Assembly: GCA_015501055.1 (NCBI GenBank)
Contig: JADNYV010000089.1
Coordinates: 80,330-144,329, forward strand
Length of the DNA: 64,000 nucleotides
Source of the DNA: Mucidula mucida
Lineage: Eukaryota > Basidiomycota > Agaricomycetes > Agaricales > Physalacriaceae
Direction: 5' to 3'
Shown: positions 44,128-54,814 of the stretch, in pieces
How the letters are laid out: the number at the start of each line of letters is the position of its first letter
Position numbering within the stretch: the stretch's first letter is position 1
Program-made: the position numbers and the translations under genes
The notes under the pieces: model-generated
Databases searched by the model: none
What the model was told of the DNA's origin: nothing
What the model saw: the letters and a program-made list of their open reading frames with translations, nothing else

Positions 44128-47100
44128 ATGGCTGTCGACCCGACATCCATCGTATCCATGATCGAGCAGTGCGTCAAGATCTATGAGTACATTGAAGCTG
44201 TGAAGGAATCCTCTAAGGAGCGACAGCGCTTCATGCAGCAGGTGGCCGCCTTGCGAGACGTGTTCGTCAATCTTCAAGGCCTCCTCCGGGACGAATCCTT
44301 CAGCCAGGACCGTTCATCGATGGCTCCTCTCAAGGTCCTCTTCGACCCGACGAAGCCATAGAGCGGGATCTTGCGGAGTTGGAAGGAAAGCTGCGTGGAG
44401 CGATGAAGAAGAATAGGACCAGATGGCGGCTGTCATGGACGAAGGTGGTAGCCGCTGGGATGTGGCCACTGGACAAAGCCGAGAGCGAAGTTTTGTTCAT
44501 TCGTCTCGAGCGTCACAAGAGCTTGATTTCATTAGCTATGCAGCACGACATCGAGTGAGTCTGATAACAGCGCACTTGAATATCATTGACATGAACTTTA
44601 GTCGGCTCATACACGCGGTTCTCGAGATGGCTGCAGATAGCAAGGGGCAACTGCCCGAGGTCACAGCAGCGGTTGCCGAGTTGACTCAAGTCATCGGAGT
44701 TGCTATCAGCTGTGCGTACATAATTCTCAAACATCTAGCCTTCGAATCCTCATGATCCTTAAGACGAAGAGCGCCGGAAAGTGGCCGAATGGATTTCAAA
44801 TGTCACGTTCTCCGCTTACCATGCTGAGAACTCGCGCAAGTGGTTGAAAGGGACTGGCGGCTGGGTACTGGAGAGCTCGGAATTCCAGTCATGGGTGACC
44901 GGGACCTCGTCGCCGCCTGTACTGTGGTGCTACGGAGACGGTGAGTTGGTCTTCGATGTAAATCGGCGTTTTATCTGACTACCAGCCATCTCAGCGGGTG
45001 CTGGAAAGCCCGTTGCTGCGTGAGTTGCATCGTATACACACCAGAGAGCAGTACTTAACATCGCTCTTCCAGTGCCATGATTGTCGAGCACCTGCGATCC
45101 ATCGCAGGGAATATAGTACTCGTCATTGTGTGCCGATATAACCAGAATCGTGACTCCCTTCGCGAGACGCACGCCTTCATATGCTGCCTGCTTCGTCAGC
45201 TGCTTCAACTCGACGCCACCTCAAGCGTCCCGCCATCGTTATTGGAATTGTACCGAAAGGATATATATCCATCGGAAGATGGCGTTCGTACCCTCTTAAT
45301 CGAGGCAGCCCGGCTCATTTCACGGCCCATTTTCATCGTTCTCGACGCACTCGACGAATGCCCTCTCGGATTTGATCTCGTGGCCGCCATTGAAAGTTTG
45401 GGACACGATTTTAATCTCCTCATTACCTCCCGCGACGTCTTCTCCCAGATAAAAGATTATCCATCTCTCCCCATTCGAGCTGCAGATCGTGACATCCTTG
45501 CTCTCGTTGATAGCAAGATCTCCAAATTGCGTTGGATATGTGAGGACGAGGATCTGCAAAGTGCCGTTCGCAGCGAGGTTGTTGCGAGAGCGAACGGCAT
45601 GTTTCTGTTAGCGAGTCTAACGCTATGGGAGCTTGAGCACGACGTCGCCAGTAAAGTTGATGTCCGAAGGGTGCTCACATCCATTCCTGTTAGTTTAGAT
45701 GATGCATATCACCAGATATTCGTGCGCATTGGCAAACAAGGTGCTAGGATGAAGCAACTTGCTCTTCAGGCCATTATGTGGATTTATGCCGATTTTGGCA
45801 ACCCGGTTAACTGGAATAAGCTGTATTGGTGGGAGCTCAGGCTCGTTTTTGCTTGCAACATGATATCTATGTCCGGATCTGACTTTCCTGAACCGCCATC
45901 CGCAAACACGATTGTGGATGCCTGTGGTGGCCTGGTCAGTGCTCCTAGAGATGTCGCACTTGCACCTGCATTCATCCGTACGCCGTGTTCTAGGTCTACA
46001 CATTCATAGTTACTGATAAGTATACAGATTATTCGGTCCAGGAGTACATTTTCCGCTTTCAGTCTTCTGTGTTTCCCGAAGATCCCTATGAATTTGCTTT
46101 CAAATTCTGTATCACCGCTCTTTCCCGCATAGAAGGGCGCTATGCGACTCGCTTACGCAACAGACTACAAGTTGTATGGTATTGTCTTGCTCACATCCTG
46201 GATTCATATCAGCCTGTTGTTGTTCACTCTGCCTTGGCGGACGAAAACTTCACTAAATGCTTGAGCTACCACGGGCAGATCATCGGTTTACTTCGCCAGG
46301 GCGACGGCGGTTCCACTCCTCTTGATTACGCCGCAATACTCGGAATTCCTCATACATTTGGACTTGCTCAAGAAGTACAGGCTCCGGACGAACGTCATTT
46401 TCGTCGCGTCACGGCCGTCATGATAAAACGGGATTACTGGGACATCGTGCATGAGGTTTGGATAAATGCGGGGACTATGACATTAACGTTTTCTGCGACA
46501 CAAGGGGCACCACCGCTGCATGTGAACTCGTCTCTTCCACCAGAACTTTTCCGCCCAATGGGGAACTCCGCCGGTCATTCCTTCATCACCCAAGTACCTC
46601 CCTGTGTTGCCCACGTCACGATAGTCTACTCGCCTGTGCATTGCGTCGCAATGTCCCGATCTTTTGGTGGTCTGACACCAACAACCGAATTGAGAACATC
46701 AAAATGATCCTCGAACGCCTCTCCCGCGATGCAACCAGTAATCCCTATCCGCCAGCCCGGTTCCCAGTATATCCTCTCCCAGGTGCTCCAAGATCCCGAC
46801 CCCCAAAAATCCTGGATGTCATCGCAGTATTCCTGCAGAGAGAGGATATCGATCTTGATGCGCACATCACGCATATGGTACCCCCAGAATTATTGCTTGC
46901 GCTGTTGATGCTTTCTCAGGAACCTGTCATATTTCTTCAAAACCCTTTCCTACCCCAAAAAAAGTTCACAGAAATTTTACGCCCATACGCGCGACGCCTG
47001 GTTGATGTCTCCAATGAGCTCGATGACCAAGTCGTTTCCGATTCCGGGCGGGCATTCGAAGCAGTCGATACATATCGTATGCCTGCAGTACTTCTTCTTG

Positions 47101-47168
47101 TTGTTGTAGCTGCCGTTGCCCTTTATTTATATGTGGCGCCGCCAGCGCTGCGCCTATCGATACAGTAG
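44128..47168 (+). pseudogene. NACHT (STAND) NTPase with C-terminal membrane segment, probably disrupted
   Basis: This is the most complete NLR in the window. The N-terminal helical domain starts MAVDPTSIVSMIEQC, as in basidiomycete NLR-like proteins. Introns (44555-44601, 44941-44994, 45020-45072) surround a small exon with the P-loop GAGKP, where family members have GKT/S. The Walker B-like IVLDALDECP is at about 45330, the sensor LLITSRDVFSQIKDY at about 45420, and a winged-helix-like KVDVRRVLTSIPVSLDDAY at about 45660. The C-terminal half (LDYAAILGIPHTF to FWWSDTNN) ends with VVVAAVALYLYVAPP, a membrane helix. Breaks: a 1-base shift near 44340, uncertain frame near 45970-46020, and a 1-base shift near 46475. 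Such proteins sense non-self or stress by nucleotide-driven assembly; this one is probably inactive. Confidence 0.75.
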
Positions 47169-47195
47169 ATGTTCGTCAGAAACTCGATATTAACT

Positions 47196-48982
47196 ATTAA
47201 AAAGTGTAATACTGATACCTGTATTTGTACGAAAGATTTTTGTATATGCACTGATCACTAAGGACATGGCGGGAAATCGATCGTTGAGTACGCGAAGACC
47301 AATATACGAACACAACGGCTGTTCGCTGTTCACTGAACTCGCTGCCTTTAAGACGATTTCTGCACAACCGTCCGCTGCGGTCATCAGGGATCAACCAGTG
47401 TACACGATGCTGGTATGTCCTAAGTAGGATTGAGAGGATCAACCGAAACTCGTTGGCATCGCCACCGATCCAGGACGCCAGGACGGCCTGGAGTCGATGT
47501 ATGGTCGACCGAGGGCCGTCGAGCGCAATGCACGAGTGGGCTCGATGTACAGGGCGGTGGGCACCGACTGCCACTAGGACGTGATGGTTGCCGCGGAAAG
47601 TCTCTGGAGCTATGATCCAACATGCCTCGGATTTTAGACGAGTAGAGCCAAGTATGACCACCTGCTATGCCCAAGCGCACAGACGACTACCACAACTCCG
47701 TATACAGACTCTCTACAAGGACAACGTGCACACATAGAGCCTTGTCGGAACGGCGCCTATGACATTCCATAGCAGAGCTGGACGGCACAAGGCAAGCCAA
47801 TGCGCATTCATATGCAGGTGGTGAGTTCGCGTAGACAATCAGCGAGGTCGGAAAATCTGGGGAGATCGTCATTATTCGAGGTGAGGTGGATATACGCGCG
47901 GAGCCCTGTCAGACGGACAAGCTGTTGATCCGCATGTGCATGTCGCGCCCGACTTGGTGCATTGAGTACCTTCCATGCCCCATTCAGAACTGTCTTGAGT
48001 GCATTTGGAATCGGGGGGAAGAGAGCGGTGTACGAGCAAACGAGGGTGATAACGATGCATATGGAGAGAACGATGGAAAAGACGCGGACGTCCTGGGAGC
48101 TGCCGCCGTGGCACGATATTTAGAGCGGAGAAGGGGAAGTCTGGCCATACAACCTCGGTTCGAAAAGCATAGCTGCATGTAGACGACGTACCATTTCCTG
48201 TATGCCATTCTAATTTGGTACTTCTTCCCCTTCATGAATTGATATTTGCAGGAAGGCTAACGCCCATCTCGTCGATATTCCATCCGACCTGGCGGTAATG
48301 GTGAAATCGAGAGAAGGGCGGTAGTATACGACCATGCGATCAGGAAAGGCCGCAGACGACCTGGTAACCAACCGCCGTCGCCGTGCAGTATTTAGGCAGA
48401 GGGAACTAGCACGTCCTACTAATATACATGACGGTCAGAAAAGCGCAGGCCAAAAGCAGACGACGTACCCAGTTCTCGGCGCTATTCTCAAGTACGATTT
48501 CTATGCATTCGCCAATCAATAGTACCTACATGAAATGCAACGTCCATCTTGGCGACACAATTATGTATATCCAGGAATAAGAATGGAATCCATTTGCGAT
48601 TTTCGAAGCACGGATGCGAAAGTGGTGGATGCCAGGATGATGGTAGTTAAAGTAGGTCCTGTTCAGAGTATGTAAGCCTTTTCATAACATGGTGTAAAGA
48701 TGTTGACATACCCATTATTCTGCGGTTTGATTAGAGCAGGAAACGAGTCTGCGAATTGGTTCTAGTCGGAAAAAGAATCCGTCGAGGAATTCTTTCCATT
48801 GGATCATGGTATCAGGATGATATACGAACAGTATACGAGCGTAGCGTCGGTGCAAAGTCAATGAGTATTCCGTTAGGGCACGAGGTGGCAAAGAGCTGAC
48901 GACGCAAAAGAGATTGGGAACACACCAAATTGGTGGTAGGAAGGAAACCTGATAAGTGACAAAACGTGACGTGTTCATACCA
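47196..48982 (-). CDS. Gene X copy vi (inverted copy of copy iv)
   Basis: This mirrors 13770-15556 with about six visible substitutions in the 3' part (for example R to W in LASWIGGD and L to R in LLRTYQ). Modules and probable introns are as in copy iv. It converges on the NLR end with about 30 bp between. Membrane segments are predicted from hydrophobic runs. No known family is recognised. Confidence 0.4.
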
Positions 48983-49099
48983 TGAATGCGATGCGATCAA
49001 TGAAAGTTAATACAAGGTGTCCGTGGGGAAGAAAAGTCCTAGAGCAGAGCGAAGTACGGGTACAGTAGATAGGTACAAGTCAGAGCGCGACGAACATGG

Positions 49100-49732
49100 C
49101 TAGTAGTACTTGTCGTCATGCTTATCCTTCCCGTCATGTTTGTCTTTCCAGTCATGCTTATCCTCCCAATCATGCTTGTCCTCCCAATCATGTTTGTCCT
49201 CCCAATCATGTTTGTCCTCCCAGTCGTGCTTGTCCTTCCAATCGTTATCCTTCCCATCGGTGCGTTTGTACTTCCCATCGTACTTGTCATCATGCTTCTC
49301 CTTCTCATACTTCTCTTTGTCGTCATGTTTATCCTTCCCATCATACTTGTCCTTCCAATCGTGCTTGTACTTCTCGTCGTGCTTATCATTGTTGCGTCTG
49401 TACTTTCCGTCGTATTTGTCCTTATCGTCATGTTTATCCTTCCAGTCGTCGTGCTTGTCATTCCAATTCTGAATACGGCGGGGTTAGCAAGAATGTTAAA
49501 CGCGCATAGGTTGTATGCGTACCACCCAAGTCTCCTTGTCCTTGTAGTCCGTGTCTTTGTAGTCTTTATCTTTGTCGTCGCAGTCCGTGTCTTTGTAGTC
49601 TTTATCCTTGTAGTCCTTGTGATCATAGTATTCTCTTCTGGCCACAGCGCGTGCTTCGAGTGGAGCATGTAAGGCCGGGGCTGCGAGGGCGACGGCGGAT
49701 AGTGTTAAGACGGAGAGGACTTTGACTAACAT
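49100..49732 (-). CDS. KD4, secreted Lys/Asp/His-rich repeat protein
   Basis: The exons are 49732-49523 and 49468-49100 with a 54-nt intron. The translation is identical to KD1 over all 192 residues. The TATA box TATATAAG is at about 49789-49783 on the minus strand. Perfect identity fits a very recent duplication or ongoing gene conversion between the arms. Confidence 0.8.
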
Positions 49733-50905
49733 GTTTGTAGAGAGGAGTGGGATGGATGTCGACTAGACTAAATGATCAGTGCTTATATACGCGACGCAGA
49801 GAACGCAAAACGACTGAGGCGTCGAACACACATGGACATGACGGTGGTAAAGCCAAGGCGATGTGTAGGGTGTGTGTTCGGGCAAGTAGCGAACTTTACC
49901 TTGGCGCGGTCACGTTGCCAGGATGAGACATTCGAGCTACACCTTCGTCGAGGTTGCGGATATAACGAGCCGTTGACAATGTCTTTAGCCGAGCAAAGCT
50001 GTCGGGGAGGAGCGGCGCCGAGCCTCCACACGGTTGCAGAGGTACCTAGGTTTAGGATGGCGTGCGTACGTTCGTGCTTGAAAATATCGTGAATGCCAGC
50101 TTGGCGAGCTCATGAAAGCCTCAGCAGAGGAACACAAGCGGCTTGGTAGATAATTCGAGGATCAACGGCTCACGTATGTCTACAAAACATATTGATGAGT
50201 GTTGATTATTGTAGCGCCACAAACCTTGGAGTCAGTTCTCGCCTTTGGGCGACTTGCGCGCTCCTTCAGTTTACGCAGGGAAGGAGAAGAATGTGATGAA
50301 TTACGAGGAAATGTCGACTAGAGATGTGATTGCTAGGGTGGAGGCGACCGAGTCTGACGTGGAACGACGCAACGCGACGCGTCACAGCTGCTTCATTGAA
50401 ATGGGTGCAAATGTACAGCACCTTTGAGATTGAAATGCTCTCTGCTTGCCACGAAAATTGAGACATCCTGGCCGTCATTCTCCTCCTATGGGGGGTCATT
50501 TACTATATCACTGTCAGTCATTTAATATTGCGGAACCCATATATACGATGTACGCCTTCACCGGCGAAGAGATATCGTTTCCTTGTTGTTGCTTTCGCGA
50601 AAATTGTATGACGGGGTCTGTACGCGTATGTAGACGTTAACCATGGAAAAGAGGAAGCCAGCGGAGTTGCGGGCCGGTGTCCCATCTCTTACCATGACCA
50701 TCACCAACGCCCAGAAATGCGACAACACACCGGCTAACAATATCGAGCCTTTCGACCGACTGGCCGCCTAGCAATATCACCACCATTGACTCAACATCAT
50801 AAAACGAAATTGTTGGCAGCCAGCCTGGCTTTTGCCATGTAAAAGAGTGCGCGCGCTGGGGGCTCAGTATTGGAACGCTATGCATGGTACGCCGCCGTCG
50901 ATGCT

Positions 50906-51508
50906 CCTCGTGTCATTCTCATACCTTTTTTCATGCAGATATGGTCTTTGTCTCATTGCTTCCATCAAAATCCCAGCGCTGGCGTACGTTTGTTCGCGGG
51001 ATAGAGACGCTTCTACGATGGTGCGTGCCCAGGGCGTATGTTTGCCTTTATCTAACGACTCTCCTAGTCGTCCCAGCAATTCGTGAATTGGAACGTATAC
51101 AGGGAGATACGTTTTCTCGACGATGAGTAATGCGAACCTCAAGCCAAACGTCCGGTCGAATGTTGGAATAGTGCCGGCGATGAAGATTCAATGATGTAGA
51201 CTGTCAAGGCCCTTATGCCACCGACGATTATCGCGCTGTATACGCGAAGGCTTACGCGCTCACGGCTGGCCGCTTTTGCTTCCACCAAACTCTCAACTGA
51301 TCCTCTGAAGACTTCCAGTTTTGCTGGGTGCCTCGACGACCCCCCCCCCCCCCCCCCCTCCCCCCCCTCCATTTACTATCTCCCCAGTACTCTGTACTGT
51401 CCTATCGTGCTGAAAGTTGCCACAGTTTCCGGTTCAGTCTATGATACATCGTATTTCCGAGATAGGAACGATGCAAGAGATCTTAATCGACGGGGTACCG
51501 TGTGTGCA
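50906..51508. repeat. 603-bp segment present only in the right arm
   Basis: The flanks GATGCT and TTACGG are contiguous in the left arm. The segment contains the 5' part of a Y copy (GSVYDTSYFRDRNDARDL) related to 16.2 kb and 10.7 kb, so it is ancestral sequence that was deleted from the left arm, not inserted here. Confidence 0.8.
51340..51369 (+). repeat. Poly-C tract
   Basis: A run of 19 C is followed by T and a further C-rich run, inside the 603-bp segment. It is prone to slippage and to assembly error. Confidence 0.9.
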
Positions 51509-51775
51509 TTACGGCCCCCAGTCCATATCGCTTTCGAAGAACCTCTCTGCTGCTTCCATGCCCTACCTCCTTCATGGCGGACACCATGGTGCAGATCATC
51601 GAAGTGAGTTTTACGACATCGCCCCGTTGTTGTCTTTTTGGCTTCCCGTGATGAATATTTAACTCAGCTCACTTCGACGCACTGCGCATGAGACCAACTT
51701 CTTGTTTACTCTGATTTTATTATTCTTGTCTCTCCTTGTTTATGTTTATGTTCGGAAATCTGACAGCTGTTTTTG
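51430..51775 (+). CDS. Gene Y, right-arm proximal copy (longer 5' end)
   Basis: The frame opens upstream at about 51215 and includes LKVATVSGSVYDTSYFRDRN, then EEPLCCFHALPPSWRTPWCRSS. A 64-nt intron starts at 51604 (GTGAGT...ACTCAG) and the next exon encodes a hydrophobic helix with a basic tail ending KSDSCF. Unlike the left copy, the 5' part is kept. Function is unknown; it is a small membrane protein at best. Confidence 0.4.
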
Positions 51776-52443
51776 AAAGGTCGGGCAGGACGGGAAAGTC
51801 GATTGATACAGGAATGCTGGTGCTGCACTGAGCCTAAGGTTCGTAGTGTGTCTGATTCGCAGCATAGAGACGCTTCTTCCGATGGTGCGTGCGCCCAGTG
51901 TATATGGTTGCCTATCTAATGTTTCTTTCAGTAATCCGTGAATCGCAGCTATATACCGCAAGACACTTTGGATTGTGGGAGATGCAAGCGCGGATTCCAA
52001 TGTGTGAAAAACGTTTTCCCATCGTACGTGTACTTACCGTCTGGTTCTATTTGTAGTTGACGTGTCAGGCAGGAGCTTATATGACCTTGACGGTGCTCGT
52101 CTAGGACCACGCTATATCTGCGGAGGCTCCTATCCTGCCTCGATTAACTCTATCATGACCCCAAGCTTCGCCGGAAAGGTCACGCCGATTCGTTCTCGCG
52201 ACATCTAATAACACTTCCAGGAATCGTGAGGCGGAAGCGTGAGACGACCAGTAATGCCAGAATCGAGGCCTTCAGTCGAATATTGCAATAGTCAGCGATG
52301 CCGATTTCTGGAGTGGGCCGACGCTGATAGTGCTCGACGCTGTATATCCTGAGGCCACCACGGATAGATGCTTTGTTTTTGTACGTTGCTATGCGTACAC
52401 ATTCGGCCTTATCTAATACTATGAAGCCTCAAAGTTTCGCTGG

Positions 52444-52971
52444 ATGTCTCGACGGCTCTTGAGCGTACACCTATCATGGATGATATGGTACCCTTCGTCC
52501 GTAAAGACTACAAAATTCGGGTCAACACATGGATTTCTACTCCCGACCGCCCCGACCATTTGCTGTCTACGCAGTACTCTTACTCCCCCGTCGCGCTGCA
52601 AATTGCTATCTTTGTGGGCTCAGTCTACGTTTTCGATACGGGAACGAGGCAAGATACTTAATTGATGGGGTTGTGGCTATGGCGACCAAGTCGCACATCT
52701 TTCTAACTTTCTTTCGTATCTGATATCAGTTATAGCTTATCTGTCCCATATCATACATGGCGGCCCCGCGTTCCTTTTCGAAGGGCTATCACTGATACTC
52801 CCTTCGCACCATGGTGCAGAGTATAAAAGTGAGTTTCTCGGCCTCGTCCTGTTGTTGTCTTCTACCTTCCCGTGATGAAACCTATAACTCAGCTCACTTC
52901 GACGCACTGCGCATGAGACCAATTTCCTGTTTACTCTGATTTTATTATTCTGGTCTCTCCTTGATTTTGCT
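52444..52971 (+). CDS. Gene Y, right-arm distal copy
   Basis: This mirrors 10385-10912. The exon has DYKIRVNTWISTP and LQIAIFVGSVYVF, and a 64-nt intron at about 52829-52892 precedes an exon with a membrane helix. As in the left copy, a stop precedes the donor in the helix-encoding frame. Confidence 0.35.
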
Positions 52972-53693
52972 CGGAAATCTGACAGCCGTTTTTAAAAGGT
53001 CGGGCATGGCGGGAAAGTTGATCGACGCAGCAATGCTGGTGCTGCTCTGAGCCAACGGTTCGTATTGTGCTCTACCTTTGCATCTAAAACTGACCTTGGG
53101 ACCAGTTTCGTTCGCACTGGTTCTCCCCATCAACAGGCGGTCAGCCGAAGAGGCATAGACACCGCCGACGTTTCCCTCTGTATCCCATGGCCATCGCGAC
53201 CTACGGTTTTTATACGGCACGCGGAATTCCTCTCGCAGTATCATGTCTACCGTCCAACGGTTGCCGTTTTTCGTGAGGACGGGCTTATCGGAATAAGTGA
53301 AGCTTTCGCTCGCAAATGAGGAACCGTTTGGTTGGGTGATTACCGAGAATACAGGTCAGTCTTACGCGGTCGCGCCTCTTTCTCTGTTGTCTTATGTCCC
53401 CAGTAGTGCCGTCATGTAACGGACGCGTTAAGTCGTCTACGTCGCATATATCCTTCGTGCACCCGCCGCTCCACCCGCCTTTCGTTATGTAATACAATAT
53501 GTTATCCAACAATGAGACTACGGTGGCTGAAGTCAATGGTTGACCGGCGACACCTAAGCCGTCGGAGGCCATGTTTGCGATGCGGTAAGCTCTTGTTTCT
53601 ATTCACTGCCTTTATGCTGGACTGCATCAAAAGATCCTGGAACTTCACGCCCTTCACAAACGCCAGGGCCTTGAGCGCGCACAAATCTTCAAC

Positions 53694-54814
53694 CAATTCT
53701 TTTGCAATCTGCCTTGGCAGACAGAAACTTCACTAGTAAACGCATAGTCCCGTTTCGCAAGGCGGATTATTGGTATTCTAGCACTTGGGGAATTTCTTCC
53801 CTTTGGGTCAGAGATTTACTCCACAGAGGCGACAGCAGTCTCACTCCTCTTGATTACGCTGCAGCTTTTAGACTCCCTCATACGTTTCAACTCGCTCGAG
53901 AAACCCAGGCTCCGGACGAGCATCAGTTTCGTCGGGCAATGACAATTCTGATTAGAGAACATCACTGGGACCTCGTCCGTGACCTTTGGGCACACGGGGA
54001 CTACGATATTAACATTTTCTGCGACATCATGGGCAACACTGCCGTATGTGAACTCGTCGCTTACTCAGAACAGTGGCCGTCGCAGTCTATTGAGGAACTC
54101 CGCCGGTCATTTCTTCATCACCCAAGTACTTCACTGTATTGCCCGCGGCATGAGAGCCTGATCGGCTGCGCAATCTGTCACTTGGACACACCGTGCGGGC
54201 GCAGATACCACAATGATCCTTGCAACCGAGGATCGAGAACACTATCGCAATCATCCTCGAACGCATCTGCCGCGATACAACCAGTAAACCAGGTCAGTCA
54301 GCCCGCTTCGCGGTCTATCCTCCCCCAGATTCTCCAAGATCCCACCCCCAGATATCCTCAATATCATCGCAATATTCCTGCAGAGAGCAGATATCGATCT
54401 CGATGCGCACATCACGCAGATGATGCCCCCCGAGATACTGCTCAGCTTGTTAGCAGTGTCTTGGATGCATCATGGTACCTGTTGCATAGGTCTTTCAGAG
54501 GTCTCCTTCGACCGTACGCACGACGCCCTGATATCCAGAACATCCGTACCCAAGTTCCCGAAGCTGACTGTCAGCCTCCTATCCTTGTTTCCACCACCAC
54601 AGCAGTCGGAATAACGGATGGGGCCGCGCGACACGACACATCCGAATATGTCGAGGGCATACCTTCTGGTGAAGCGCTTGACGACTGTGTCATTGTTGAC
54701 ACATCGCTAATAGTTGGGGGAAGAATGACGCGTCGTGTTATGGCGGTCCTTCTTGTAGGAACCATTCTCATTTGTCTATGGATGTTTTCGTGCACATGTC
54801 GTGGACATATATAG
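53694..54814 (+). pseudogene. NLR C-terminal fragment outside the right arm
   Basis: Starting exactly at the arm boundary, the frame encodes SALADRNFTS, TPLDYAAAFRLPHTFQLA, APDEHQFRRAMTILIRE, GDYDINIFCD and ELRRSFLHHPSTSLYCPRH, matching the C-terminal half of the 44-47 kb NLR at moderate identity. After about 54200 the homology continues in other frames (RIENTIAIILERICRD, then MMPPEILLSLLAVS). The frame from 54600 ends with a hydrophobic helix AVLLVGTILICLWMF. No NACHT domain is present. It is an old, frameshifted relic. Confidence 0.7.

Larger units (their letters stand above)
46650..53693 (-). repeat. Right arm of large inverted duplication
   Basis: This is the inverted copy of 9663-16102. 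It is longer by 603 bp (50906-51508), which the left arm lacks. The inner boundary lies in the NLR coding sequence, which here continues upstream without a break in homology. The outer boundary abuts another NLR fragment at 53693. The arm holds the NLR tail, X copy vi, KD4 and two Y copies. Confidence 0.95.
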
